Position numbers and translations under genes: made by a program. A stretch of DNA of 64,000 nucleotides from Desulfomonile tiedjei DSM 6799. Lineage in GTDB: Bacteria > Desulfobacterota > Desulfomonilia > Desulfomonilales > Desulfomonilaceae. Positions 17,350 to 25,534 of this stretch are shown one piece after another. Within the stretch, counting starts at the first letter, position 1. Each line of letters starts with the position of its first letter. The notes below the pieces were generated by a model. The model was not told the origin of the DNA and did no database searches. It worked only from the letters and a program-made list of their open reading frames with translations. Location: assembly GCF_000266945.1 (NCBI RefSeq), contig NC_018025.1, positions 4,406,001 to 4,470,000 of the forward strand, written 5' to 3'.

Positions 17350-17604
17350 ATGTCAAAAAAAGCCACATACGAACGTCCCAGGCTCATCGAGTTCGGTCCC
17401 AATCTCGAAGCATCTGCAGCCTGTTCGACCGGCTCGACGCATGGTTCGGGCAACTGCAATACCGGATACTCCGGTGCGGCATGTACTGTTGGCGGCAATG
17501 TGGGTGCAGGAAATTGCGCAAACGGAAGCGGAAACTGGCTGGTAAATTGTGTTGAAGGTGGAATAGCGATACTTGGACGCTGCACATCCGGGGGCTTTCG
17601 CTAG
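17350..17604 (+). CDS. RiPP-precursor-like peptide with tandem C-x-x-G repeats
   Basis: 84 aa. The leader-like N-terminus SKKATYERPRLIEFG carries a Y-x-x-P-x-L-x-x-x-G pattern, as in leaders bound by PqqD-type recognition elements (lasso and related RiPPs). The rest is Gly/Asn/Ser/Thr-rich with six Cys at 25, 36, 45, 56, 67 and 78. Spacings are 11, 9, 11, 11, 11, and every Cys is followed by x-x-Gly (CSTG, CNTG, CTVG, CANG, CVEG, CTSG). No signal peptide. Divergent from the TrpF-like gene with a 104-bp intergenic region; no maturase or transporter is adjacent. The ribosome-binding site is weak and other frames overlap. Coding status rests on the leader motif and Cys periodicity. Confidence 0.65.
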   Translation: MSKKATYERPRLIEFGPNLEASAACSTGSTHGSGNCNTGYSGAACTVGGNVGAGNCANGSGNWLVNCVEGGIAILGRCTSGGFR

Positions 17605-17734
17605 AACGGAATTATCCTGCTCTGGGACTGGTAATTCTAGAATTCTCGATATCGCGGATGTCAATCGACGCTATTTGGAGCCACATTAGCAGATAACTTG
17701 GTACTCGAGAGATGACCTGTCTTTGCCATTTCGA

Positions 17735-17764
17735 TTGACGTACCTTTGCATTTCATGCTAAAAG
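17735..17764 (+). promoter_or_regulatory. Possible promoter of the lipoprotein gene at 17797
   Basis: TTGACG (17735-17740), 18 bp, then TAAAAG (17759-17764) preceded by an extended-minus-10-like TGC. The -35 is good and the -10 moderate, 32 bp before the GTG start. Confidence 0.45.
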
Positions 17765-17796
17765 AGACGGAATCCTAAATAGTTAGGCAAACGAGA

Positions 17797-18123
17797 GTGC
17801 ACAAAGTCTTAAAATATTTTACCTTGGCCAGTTGCATGTTTTCACTCTCCGTTATGGCAGGCTGCGCGGGCAAGCTCGCTACAGCAGGGGCTGCACGCGT
17901 TGTTCAGGTCGCTCCCACTGGAGTCATGCTTCTGCAATATGAGGATGGAAAGACCTCCTGGAAATTGATCAATCCTGACAGCCCGCGAATCGATACGCAG
18001 ACTGCTGAAAAGAATGTCTTGAAACCGGCTCGTTATGTTGAAACCAAAAAGGGCAGCACCCTGACTTTTCCATCCGGAGACACTATTCTATATAAAGACA
18101 TCCCAACCGATAAGGAAAACTGA
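17797..18123 (+). CDS. Small predicted lipoprotein
   Basis: 108 aa from GTG 17797. Type II signal peptide with lipobox MAGC (Cys at ~23). The mature part (VVQVAPTGVMLLQYEDGKTSWKLINP, then TFPSGDTILYKDIP) looks like a small beta-rich domain, but no family was recognised. Probably anchored in the outer or inner membrane facing the periplasm. It precedes fmdB by 85 bp and may share its transcript. The terminator at 18944-18980 closes the group. Confidence 0.75.
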   Translation: MHKVLKYFTLASCMFSLSVMAGCAGKLATAGAARVVQVAPTGVMLLQYEDGKTSWKLINPDSPRIDTQTAEKNVLKPARYVETKKGSTLTFPSGDTILYKDIPTDKEN

Positions 18124-18208
18124 CGACGTTTATCTTATAAACGGGTTGCAACTTTTTTATCGGAAGCGCATCTTGGAATGATGAAACGGACAAGGAGGAA
18201 TTTCTTTT

Positions 18209-18427
18209 ATGCCAATATATGAGTACCGCTGCGACGAATGCCAGGTTGAATTTGAGAAGCTGGTCTTTGGGAGTGACGTAGTGTCATGTCCCAAATGTGG
18301 AGGAGAGGTTCACAGAATGATGTCTTGCTGCACTTTCAAGAGTGCTGCAGGGGATTTCAAGACTTCGGGAACGGGAAAATCCGGGTGCAGCGGTTGTTCG
18401 GCCACTTCTTGCGCAACATGTCATTGA
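18209..18427 (+). CDS. FmdB-family zinc ribbon protein
   Basis: 72 aa. The classic start MPIYEYRCDECQVEFE plus VSCPKCGGEVHRMMSCC gives a CxxC...CxxC zinc ribbon. The tail is Ser/Gly/Cys-rich (SGCSGCSATSCATCH) and could bind a second metal. AAGGAGG lies upstream. The family is sometimes annotated as a putative regulatory protein; the function is unproven. Probably co-transcribed with the next gene (46-bp gap). Confidence 0.88.
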   Translation: MPIYEYRCDECQVEFEKLVFGSDVVSCPKCGGEVHRMMSCCTFKSAAGDFKTSGTGKSGCSGCSATSCATCH

Positions 18428-18473
18428 AATTGCACATGCTTCCGTTTCGAATACCGAAAGGAGGTCTGCATCG

Positions 18474-18911
18474 ATGATGGACACCGAAAATCCGCACCTG
18501 CGGTTACAACAGCAGATAGATTGCCAATTGGAAACGAATCCCCGGGAAGCGCTCAAATCCTGGGAACGAGCCGGCTGGAACGAAGAACCCGGCACAGATG
18601 TAGACGAAGCCCCACTGAAGTATATGGCTTTAGTACTGCTCGATGCAATTGAAGAGCGCGCTGCTCGATTTGCGGTGGAGAAAGACGAAGGAGTCACCGT
18701 GTACGCGGACTCCACCTACACGCTTCCCCAGGCTCCCCCTCACGTTATCGCAAGGGGATTGGAGTTGATGAGGGAAATGGTCGGGCTGGAAGGCCCCTCA
18801 GGCGAGGGAACTCTTTCTCTCGGCATACGGAATGATAGTCTTGAGCTTGTCATTCAGAAACAGGCCGGTTTGCATACGATCAATATTCCCGACATGGGAC
18901 CGGTGACCTGA
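18474..18911 (+). CDS. Conserved-looking hypothetical protein
   Basis: 145 aa from ATG 18474, chosen for AGGAGG upstream; the frame is open back to 18342 across fmdB in another frame. The sequence is acidic and helical in its first half (LRLQQQIDCQLETNPREALKSWERAGW), with an Ala/Arg-rich helix KYMALVLLDAIEERAARFA. The second half is beta-type (GVTVYADSTYTLP, GTLSLGIRNDSLELVIQ). No signal peptide, no membrane segment, no family recognised. Downstream of fmdB and ended by a good terminator. Confidence 0.65.
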   Translation: MMDTENPHLRLQQQIDCQLETNPREALKSWERAGWNEEPGTDVDEAPLKYMALVLLDAIEERAARFAVEKDEGVTVYADSTYTLPQAPPHVIARGLELMREMVGLEGPSGEGTLSLGIRNDSLELVIQKQAGLHTINIPDMGPVT

Positions 18912-18943
18912 TTGGCTTCATGATTTCGCAATGAAAGTGAAAG

Positions 18944-18980
18944 AAATCGGAGAGGGATTGTGAATTCCTCTCCGATTTTT
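18944..18980 (+). terminator. Rho-independent terminator of the fmdB group
   Basis: AAATCGGAGAGG (18944-18955) pairs with CCTCTCCGATTT (18967-18978) across an 11-nt loop, and the stem runs into five T. It lies 33 bp after the stop at 18911. Confidence 0.85.
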
Positions 18981-18986
18981 ACTGCA

Positions 18987-19115
18987 AGTGTCTGAAATTT
19001 TGTCCGATTGCCAAAAGCGTTTCTCGAAAATCGGAGGATGCCGTGCCTCCGTGCCGGCACGTTTTCATAATAAATCGACGAGTTCGGTCCGGCAGCGACG
19101 CCGGACCCTACCGTT
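18987..19115. repeat. Dispersed repeat B, copy 2 (uninterrupted)
   Basis: Begins GTGTCTGAAATTTTGTCCGATTGCC, contains TGCCGTGCCTCCGTGCCGGCA and the palindrome GGTCCGGCAGCGACGCCGGACC, and matches the halves of copy 1 at 13293-13690 on either side of the inserted element. It is non-coding and lies between the terminator and mazG. Confidence 0.7.
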
Positions 19116-19179
19116 CCTTATAAAAGGAAGGTGTTCAAAAGGTCAGAAATTATGTGATGCCAATTGCCATAGACAGCGT

Positions 19180-19998
19180 CTATGCTCCAAGACGTTTCTT
19201 TTCGAGCTCTTTGGCCTCATCCCATAATGCATCCATCTCTGCGAGATTGACCTGATCCCAAGACTTGCCCTGTTCCTTGAGCTTCTCCTCAATAAATCGA
19301 AAGCGTCGCTCGAATTTGTCCGAGGTGCTGTGAAGCGCAGATTCACTGTGCACGTCCAAATGTCTGGCAGCATTTACCGTCACAAACAGAAGGTCTCCCA
19401 GTTCTTCCTTCACGTGCCGGGAATCTCCTGATTGAACTGCCTCTTTTAACTCAGCCAATTCTTCATCTAGTTTCTGAAACACTTCCTCCGGGCGTGTCCA
19501 GTCGAATCCCACTCTTTGCGCTCTGCGTGCCAGTTTTTGAGCGCGATTCAGAGCGGGTAGAGATCGTGGAATGCCGTCCAGGAGAGATTCTCGATGTTTA
19601 ATATTCTCTTCCGATGCTTTGATTTTCGCCCAATTCTCGATTACTTCTCCGGCGGTTCTGGCTTGTGCATCGCCAAAAACATGCGGATGCCTTCGCGTCA
19701 TTTTCTCGATGACGCCTTGCATGATGTTTTTCAGTGTGGCCGTTCCTTGCTGTTCGAACATGTACGCAGTGAAGACCACCAGGAACAATAGATCCCCGAG
19801 TTCGTCCGAGATCTCATGCGCGGAACCGGTTTCCATAGCTTGAACGAGTTCATGATACTCTTCGAGTATATAAGGGTGAAATGTTGCAGGAGTCTGTTTC
19901 TTGTCCCACGGACAGCCGTTTTCAGATCGAAGGGTCGCGATCAGTTTGAGCATGTTTTGAAAAGCGGCGGAAGCTTCGTCAAGAGATTCTGATTTCAT
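19180..19998 (-). CDS. mazG: Nucleoside triphosphate pyrophosphohydrolase MazG
   Basis: 272 aa with two tandem MazG domains. The first has GCPWDKKQT, EEYHELVQAM and DELGDLLFLVVF. The second has GFDWTRPEEVFQKLDEELAELKEA and EELGDLLFVTVN. The EExxE/DExxD metal sites are intact in both. It hydrolyses all canonical and damaged (d)NTPs to NMP plus PPi and influences (p)ppGpp levels. Full E. coli-like length. Its start overlaps a doubtful 60-residue frame (19979-20161). Confidence 0.95.
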   Translation of the reverse strand: MKSESLDEASAAFQNMLKLIATLRSENGCPWDKKQTPATFHPYILEEYHELVQAMETGSAHEISDELGDLLFLVVFTAYMFEQQGTATLKNIMQGVIEKMTRRHPHVFGDAQARTAGEVIENWAKIKASEENIKHRESLLDGIPRSLPALNRAQKLARRAQRVGFDWTRPEEVFQKLDEELAELKEAVQSGDSRHVKEELGDLLFVTVNAARHLDVHSESALHSTSDKFERRFRFIEEKLKEQGKSWDQVNLAEMDALWDEAKELEKKRLGA

Positions 19999-20311
19999 CG
20001 TGATGTTCCCGGAAGAGGTTCTGTATTATCTTCCTGCCGGAATGCGGATAAAGCGCCGGGATATTCGCTATATGCTGCAGATCTTCTGCCCCGGAGATCG
20101 TTATCCGATTGTCCTCAGGAGTAAGTAATCTCACTCTATACTCCCGATATTTGCGGTTCAAGAGCTTGGCATTGATTATTTTGCAGAAGAGATGATATTA
20201 TTCTCAGAATTTTGAATGCTGATAAAGTCTAATTTGAGAGGCTCAATCAGTGACCGGAACCGCCGGCCACGAAGACATGTTGGTTCAGGAGCACATGGAG
20301 GCTTCTTGGAA

Positions 20312-21310
20312 ATGCAATCCGTGGAGCAAGGCCAGCGGTCGCCCCGTCGCGTTAGTTTCGACAATATCGGGGCTCTCCAGGCGCTTGTCGGGGAATTAAG
20401 TAAGAACATCAAGTACATTGAAAAATGTTTAGGGGTCAGCATTTCTCTCAAAGGTAACACCCTCAGTATTTATGGGGACTCGCCTGTTGACGAACTGGCA
20501 GAAAGGCTGATCAAACAGCTTTACTCAATGGCTCGAGAAGGATATCCTGTAAATCCGGCTGACATCAGCCAGAGCGTGCGTTTGCTCGATCAGAATCCGA
20601 ACGCCAAGATTAAGGACTTTCTGCGGGATACAGTTTTCACGTCACCCGGCAAACGGCCGATTACCCCGAAAACCATCATGCAGAAAGAGTATGTCAAGGC
20701 GATTCTCACCCATGACATTGTTTTCGGAATAGGCCCGGCAGGAACGGGAAAAACGTACCTTGCAATGGCTGCGGCCATGGCGGCCTTTACAAAAAAGGAA
20801 TTACGAAGAATCATACTTGCACGGCCTGCGGTGGAGGCCGGTGAGCGACTCGGTTTCTTGCCGGGAGACTTGTACGAAAAAGTGAACCCGTACTTGAGAC
20901 CTCTTTACGATGCGTTGCACGACATGATCGATTTTGAAAAAGCTTCGAAAATGATAGAACGCGGTGACATCGAAGTGGCGCCTCTAGCCTTTATGCGAGG
21001 AAGAACCTTGAATGATTCCTTTGTGATACTCGATGAGGCTCAGAACACCACTTCAGAGCAGATGAAGATGTTTTTGACCCGCCTCGGGTACTCGTCAAGA
21101 GCCGTAATTACGGGCGATGTAACGCAAATAGATCTTCCCGAAGGCACCAGATCAGGCCTCGTAGAAGCGCGAGAAATTCTTAGTCATATAGAAGGCATTG
21201 CTTTTGTAACGTTTACCGATCAAGATGTTGTGAGACATCCACTGGTTCAGGAGATCATCAAGGCGTACGAAATGAAGTCCTCCGGTTCCGAAGGTCGAAC
21301 CCGGAAATAA
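20312..21310 (+). CDS. PhoH-family ATPase
   Basis: 332 aa from ATG 20312, which has GGAGG upstream; a longer frame from 20216 lacks a site and adds basic, low-conservation sequence. The N-terminal KH-like part (NIKYIEKCLGVSISLKGNTLSIYG) precedes the PhoH ATPase core: Walker A GIGPAGTGKTYLA, RPAVEAGERLGFLPGDL and Walker B FVILDEAQNTT. Probably a nucleotide-dependent RNA-associated factor. Its TAA overlaps the ATG of pgpH (TAATG at 21308-21312), and the order phoH-pgpH-ybeY matches the conserved RNA-processing cluster. Confidence 0.92.
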   Translation: MQSVEQGQRSPRRVSFDNIGALQALVGELSKNIKYIEKCLGVSISLKGNTLSIYGDSPVDELAERLIKQLYSMAREGYPVNPADISQSVRLLDQNPNAKIKDFLRDTVFTSPGKRPITPKTIMQKEYVKAILTHDIVFGIGPAGTGKTYLAMAAAMAAFTKKELRRIILARPAVEAGERLGFLPGDLYEKVNPYLRPLYDALHDMIDFEKASKMIERGDIEVAPLAFMRGRTLNDSFVILDEAQNTTSEQMKMFLTRLGYSSRAVITGDVTQIDLPEGTRSGLVEAREILSHIEGIAFVTFTDQDVVRHPLVQEIIKAYEMKSSGSEGRTRK

Positions 21311-23799
21311 TGCAAATGCCAGATTCTCAGCAAAAAAAACCGTCATCCGAAGGAATCAAAGATCGGCTCTCCACGCTGCGGAAAACTCTGGAGAAAAGGC
21401 TCCCTAAATGGGCGCACAATTTTTCCGAACCCAAATGGCAGCGATGGGCTATCATAGTAGGGACATCTCTCCTCGCGGCATTAATGATCGCACCGAAATC
21501 TTTCCGGGTGTACAACCTCACTGTCGGTGAAACCGCCCCTGAGACCATTATCTCTCCCCTCACATTCGAAGTCGTGGATCAGGCCGCGACTCAGAAGTAC
21601 AAAGATGACGTTATCAAATCAGTTCTCCCGGTGTACGACTTTGATGAAGAAATGGTTCACGATGTACAGACCCGCATCACCAATGCATTCAATTTCATGT
21701 CGGAATACCTGGAAGCTGAAGCGATCCATCAGTCCAAGGAGATAGAAAAATCCAAGGAGCGTTCTGCAGGCTCTCCCGGAGAACCTGTCACTGCCGCACC
21801 GAAACAAAGACCATTCCAGGTGTTGGATGAAAACACGCTGAGGACACGGTTTGAGAATCTCCTTGGAGCGAATGTGTCGCCCTCCAGTTTTGCAGTGCTC
21901 AAAGCTCACGGTTTCAACCAGAGAATCCAGAGGGATCTGAAATCATTGGTAGTCCCGGTTCTCATGAAAGGCATTGTTCTGAGCCGGGATCTGGTCATGA
22001 GAGACGGAAAATCGGGCATACTCTTAAAAGTCAAGAACAGAGAAAAACTTGAACCGCTCAAGGATCTCTCCCAGATTTTCGATTTGAAAGAAGCGGTCAA
22101 TTTTATCAATGTCGAAGAGCAGGATCCGTCGCGTGATTCCGCAGTTTCCAGAACCATTCGGCGTCTGGCGATGGATCTGGTGAATGTGAACATTACGTCC
22201 AACCGAGAACGCAGTGCGCAGCTCAGACAGGAGGCACTTGCTGCCGTCAAAGACGTATCGTTCAAGATTCCTAAAGGCGAGCCCATTATTAAAGAAGGTG
22301 AGCCGGTCAACGAAGGTCACCTGAAGAAGCTTGCCGGTTTGAACAAAGAGAACCCCGTATACAGCCGTTACATGATTGTGGCAGGGTTCTGTCTGATTCT
22401 CGTTCTCCTGTTGAGATTGGGTTTATATTTCTCGGAAAAGCACCTGGACAGAACAAATCATGCAACCGACGATCTGCTTCTGTTCTGTTTGCTGCTGATC
22501 GGTACGATTGTCCTGGTCCGATTTGTCTCGTCACTATCTCCCATGCTGACAGCAGCCGACAAAACCATTAGTGCCAGAACGATCACCTATGCCGCTCCAG
22601 TTGCGACCGGGTCCATGTTGATGGCACTTATGGCGGATGCGAGAATCGCTTTTATCTTTGCGGCCCTCGCTGCGGTGACTTCCGCTTTGGCGGTTGAAGG
22701 CGACATCTACCTCTTCGCGTTCTATTTCATCTCAGGCATTGTGGGACTCCACGGAATGTCACGGATTACCGATCGCACTTCCGTTTTGAGAGCAGGTTTG
22801 GTGGTCGGGCTGGTGAACATGGTGTCCATCCTCGCTATCAAAATGGCGCTGGGCAAGCTTGAGTCAGTGATGGATTTCTATGACATAGGTCTGGGATTTC
22901 TGGGGGGCCTGGTATCCGGACTTCTTGTATCAAGTCTGGCGCCCTTGCTGGAGCCTCTGGGCTATGTCACCAATGTAAAGCTGCTGGAGCTCGCGAATCT
23001 CAACCATCCGCTCCTGAAAGAAATGTCACTGCTGGCTCCGGGCACGTACCACCATTCGATTATGGTCGGCGGTCTGGCTGAGGCAGCAGCAGAGTTGATC
23101 GGAGCAAATCCGCTTCTCGCACGGGTCGGCGCGTATTACCATGATATCGGTAAGGCGGGCAAGAAAGCCAAGCCATCGTATTTCATCGAAAACCAGGAAA
23201 GGGGATACAATCCCCACGATAAACTGGAACCAAGTATGAGCGCTCTGATCCTGGTTGCGCACGTGAAACACGGCGTGGAAAAAGCGCGGGAGCATAGGCT
23301 TGGCACTCCCATCGTTGATATCATTCAGCAGCATCACGGGACCAACCTTATCAAGTTTTTCTACAACAAAGCCTTGGAACGAGCAGACAAGAATCAAACC
23401 GTGAATGAGGACAAGTACCGCTATCCCGGACCGCGCCCCCAATCGAAAGAAGCGGCGCTCGTCATGCTTGCTGACGTAGTAGAAGCTGCATGCAGGACTC
23501 TGGCGGACCCGACTCCGGCACGGATTCAGAAACGTGTTCAAACGCTCATTATGGGGTTGTTCTCCGAGGGACAGCTCGATCAATCGACGCTGACGCTGAA
23601 AGATATTCACGCAATAACAAAATCATTCGTAAGGGCTCTCCAGGGAATAATGCATTCCCGCATAGACTATCCTCCCGAAGCCCTGCCTCAGGAACGCACG
23701 AATGGAGATACTCATAAACAATCGCCAGAAAAGGATAGAAATCGACCTGCAAGAACTACAGAAGAAAACGGAAAGAATATTAGAAGACTTGGGCTGTAA
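21310..23799 (+). CDS. 7TM-HD phosphodiesterase, PgpH/YqfF-like (cyclic di-AMP hydrolase family)
   Basis: 829 aa. One N-terminal membrane segment (~50-68) is followed by a large extracytoplasmic 7TMR-HDED region (~75-345), a block of seven membrane helices (~355-560), and a cytoplasmic HD domain. In that domain HHSIMVGGLAEAAAEL (~580) and YYHDIGK (~610) carry the metal-binding His/Asp pairs. Characterised relatives (Listeria PgpH) hydrolyse c-di-AMP to pApA, so this implies c-di-AMP signalling in the host, although no synthase is in view. Its last 98 bp overlap ybeY in another frame. Confidence 0.93.
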   Translation: MQMPDSQQKKPSSEGIKDRLSTLRKTLEKRLPKWAHNFSEPKWQRWAIIVGTSLLAALMIAPKSFRVYNLTVGETAPETIISPLTFEVVDQAATQKYKDDVIKSVLPVYDFDEEMVHDVQTRITNAFNFMSEYLEAEAIHQSKEIEKSKERSAGSPGEPVTAAPKQRPFQVLDENTLRTRFENLLGANVSPSSFAVLKAHGFNQRIQRDLKSLVVPVLMKGIVLSRDLVMRDGKSGILLKVKNREKLEPLKDLSQIFDLKEAVNFINVEEQDPSRDSAVSRTIRRLAMDLVNVNITSNRERSAQLRQEALAAVKDVSFKIPKGEPIIKEGEPVNEGHLKKLAGLNKENPVYSRYMIVAGFCLILVLLLRLGLYFSEKHLDRTNHATDDLLLFCLLLIGTIVLVRFVSSLSPMLTAADKTISARTITYAAPVATGSMLMALMADARIAFIFAALAAVTSALAVEGDIYLFAFYFISGIVGLHGMSRITDRTSVLRAGLVVGLVNMVSILAIKMALGKLESVMDFYDIGLGFLGGLVSGLLVSSLAPLLEPLGYVTNVKLLELANLNHPLLKEMSLLAPGTYHHSIMVGGLAEAAAELIGANPLLARVGAYYHDIGKAGKKAKPSYFIENQERGYNPHDKLEPSMSALILVAHVKHGVEKAREHRLGTPIVDIIQQHHGTNLIKFFYNKALERADKNQTVNEDKYRYPGPRPQSKEAALVMLADVVEAACRTLADPTPARIQKRVQTLIMGLFSEGQLDQSTLTLKDIHAITKSFVRALQGIMHSRIDYPPEALPQERTNGDTHKQSPEKDRNRPARTTEENGKNIRRLGL

Positions 23800-24151
23800 T
23801 GCCGACACTGTGGTTTCCATCGCGGTCGTAGACAATCCGGAAATGGCTGAACTGAACTTCCAGTATCGCGGGAAAGAGGGACCGACGAATGTACTCTCGT
23901 TTTCTCAGAGAGAAGGAGAAATACAATCCGCACATCCCCATCTTCTCGGAGATATTGTAATTTCCGCCGATCGGGCTGCAGACGATGCTCAAGCATTGAA
24001 TTATACAAATGACGAAATGGTTTTATACCTTTTGATTCACGGCATTCTCCATCTTGTGGGGTACGAGCACCAGGAGCCTTCGCAAGCCTTCACTATGGAG
24101 CAAATGGTGGAAGAAATCTTTCGGAAATTCTATCCTTCCCTGCCTGAATAA
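23702..24151 (+). CDS. ybeY: Endoribonuclease YbeY
   Basis: 149 aa. Zn-binding HGILHLVGYEHQ gives three His at the C-terminal third, and TNVLSFSQRE and LLGDIVIS are also typical. It is required for 16S rRNA 3' maturation and ribosome quality control. The start at 23702 lies inside the end of pgpH, giving a long 98-bp out-of-frame overlap and hence probable translational coupling. Confidence 0.95.
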   Translation: MEILINNRQKRIEIDLQELQKKTERILEDLGCNADTVVSIAVVDNPEMAELNFQYRGKEGPTNVLSFSQREGEIQSAHPHLLGDIVISADRAADDAQALNYTNDEMVLYLLIHGILHLVGYEHQEPSQAFTMEQMVEEIFRKFYPSLPE

Positions 24152-24195
24152 ATGGGCCTAGATCTACATAACAATAAAATGAAATTGGTTTTTTT

Positions 24196-24519
24196 ATGAA
24201 GATCAGATTTCGCCAAACGGGCGGCTTTGCCAATTTGATCCAGAGTTGCGAAATAGACACCAAGACGTTGTCTCCCGCTCGAGCTGCCGAGATCGAGAAT
24301 TTGGTCAGGAACAGCGGTATCCTGACTGTCAAAATCCCGTTTTGGAGAAAGGTCGCTCGTTGGCAGAGAATAGTAGCTTGCGATCTCTTCTATTACAGTA
24401 TCTCAATTGAGAGCAGTGAAGTTACTTTTAGCTTGGCATTTGACGACTCCAGTATTCCCGACGGCAGTCGTCCTTTGTTAAATTACCTCAAGAACCGTGT
24501 ACGGTCGCAACCTCGATAG
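24196..24519 (+). CDS. Emfourin-like (protealysin inhibitor family) small protein
   Basis: 107 aa. The opening MKIRFRQTGGFANLIQSCEIDT and the later DLFYYSISIE...VTFSLAFDDSSIPDGSRPLLNYL follow the emfourin pattern (M4-protease inhibitors encoded beside protealysin-like proteases). No M4 protease gene is adjacent or in the window, so the partner is unknown. No signal peptide. Family call by pattern only. Confidence 0.6.
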   Translation: MKIRFRQTGGFANLIQSCEIDTKTLSPARAAEIENLVRNSGILTVKIPFWRKVARWQRIVACDLFYYSISIESSEVTFSLAFDDSSIPDGSRPLLNYLKNRVRSQPR

Positions 24520-24549
24520 TTTTTCTGTTTACCGTTATCTATCGTTTTT
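24514..24549. terminator. Weak hairpin between convergent genes
   Basis: CGATAG (24514-24519) and CTATCG (24539-24544) flank a 19-nt loop, followed by five T. The stem is short, so this is a tentative terminator for the emfourin-like gene. Confidence 0.35.
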
Positions 24550-24558
24550 CATAGAGAT

Positions 24559-24780
24559 TCAGAACGCATCGAATTTGCGTTTCCAGAGAGGGTCCGCTTG
24601 TCCTGAAGGTGCTCCTGCATTCTGGCCCTTACCCTTAACATCTTGAAAGAACTGCTGCACATTTTCGTCCTGCATAATTGTTTTCACCACATGAGACCCT
24701 GCTTTCCAACCGGCGCCCAAAGCAAAACCCGCAGCAGCCCAGCCCAATATTTTTATGGGGAACAATAGGAAACTCGCCAT
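24559..24780 (-). CDS. Small membrane-associated protein of unknown function
   Basis: 73 aa. A hydrophobic Ala/Gly-rich helix occupies residues ~3-27 (FLLFPIKILGWAAAGFALGAGW). Then comes a polar region (HVVKTIMQDENVQQFFQDVKGK) and a basic C-terminus. GAGGAG lies upstream of the ATG. No family recognised; the layout suggests a single-pass inner-membrane protein. Confidence 0.65.
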   Translation of the reverse strand: MASFLLFPIKILGWAAAGFALGAGWKAGSHVVKTIMQDENVQQFFQDVKGKGQNAGAPSGQADPLWKRKFDAF

Positions 24781-24950
24781 CGGTCTTCTCCTCGGTTTTC
24801 GATAAAGCCTGAATTCACTTTGTGTGCACCGTAACCGATCTTTCCATGTGAGTTGTCGGCACAGTGACGCGTACTTATTTCCTGTCGTAACATAATCATA
24901 TCATTTCGTTTCGAAAAAGAACAGCTCCGTCCGACACAAGGGGGCGAAAC

Positions 24951-24980
24951 TTGACCCTGAGCATTATTTATGCTTAAATA
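24951..24980 (+). promoter_or_regulatory. Possible promoter of the lipoprotein gene at 25000
   Basis: TTGACC (24951-24956), 18 bp, then TAAATA (24975-24980), ending 19 bp before the start codon. Moderate match. Confidence 0.45.
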
Positions 24981-24999
24981 ATTGAATCTTAGAGAGAAG

Positions 25000-25227
25000 A
25001 TGTACACCATGTTCCCTACATTCAAGTTTCTGATTCTTCTCGTGACATTCTGTATGTGTACTTCGGGTTGTGCCTCAACTGCGCATTCTATGAAAGACAG
25101 TATTCCGCTCCTGAAGTCATTTGGTCGAGGCGAGGAAACACAGTTCAAGAAACCCGGAGAGAGCTCACCATCGCAGAAATCCCCGATCATAAATCCGTTG
25201 GTAGAAGCTTATATGGAAACGGCTTAG
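25000..25227 (+). CDS. Small predicted lipoprotein
   Basis: 75 aa from ATG 25000 (a TTG at 24982 and an ATG at 25009 are alternatives). Hydrophobic signal FKFLILLVTFCMC, then lipobox TSGC. The mature part is short, polar and probably disordered (TAHSMKDSIPLLKSFGRGEETQFKKPGESSPSQKSP is split here only to show composition). No family recognised. It may be co-transcribed with the gene at 25301. Confidence 0.65.
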   Translation: MYTMFPTFKFLILLVTFCMCTSGCASTAHSMKDSIPLLKSFGRGEETQFKKPGESSPSQKSPIINPLVEAYMETA

Positions 25228-25300
25228 CGTGATGCTTTCGGGCATTCACTGCTCGTGAAAATTCCGAACATTCAGCGTTCCGCCGGTCAAGGAGAAAGGT

Positions 25301-25534
25301 ATGGCCCGAAAAAAGCAATCGCAAACAACTGTTCCCGGGAGAAGCCTGCTTGGACGAGGCGATATCATCACGATCATGGAAAAAGGATCGCCGCTCGAAT
25401 GTAAGGTCTTGTCGTGTATCTCGGCGGAAGATGGCGCGTGCCTGGCTAATCTTGAGATCCTGGAGGGAGAAAGAAAGGGAGAACGCATTTCGACCAAACT
25501 GCGCGCGGGCGGAGAGAAAAAGGTTGAAGAGTGA
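25301..25534 (+). CDS. Small hypothetical protein
   Basis: 77 aa; AAGGAG precedes the ATG. Basic N-terminus followed by a compact beta-type domain (GRGDIITIMEKGSPLECKVL, ACLANLEILEGERKGERI) with three Cys. The repeated pattern of short strands resembles a small RNA- or ligand-binding barrel, but no family is recognised. 73 bp after the lipoprotein gene on the same strand. Confidence 0.6.
   Translation: MARKKQSQTTVPGRSLLGRGDIITIMEKGSPLECKVLSCISAEDGACLANLEILEGERKGERISTKLRAGGEKKVEE

Noticed and set aside
16769-17545. 258-codon plus-strand frame opposite the TrpF-like gene and into the C-x-x-G peptide gene
   Set aside because: No recognisable domain and no ribosome-binding site; TrpF motifs on the other strand are convincing.
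19979-20161. 60-codon minus-strand frame overlapping the mazG start
   Set aside because: TTG start without a ribosome-binding site and no recognisable family. It reads somewhat protein-like, so it is left open but not annotated.
20162-20215. Sigma-54-like TTGGCAT...TTTGCA before phoH
   Set aside because: The GG-to-GC spacing is 13 instead of 10 bp, so it cannot be a -24/-12 promoter.
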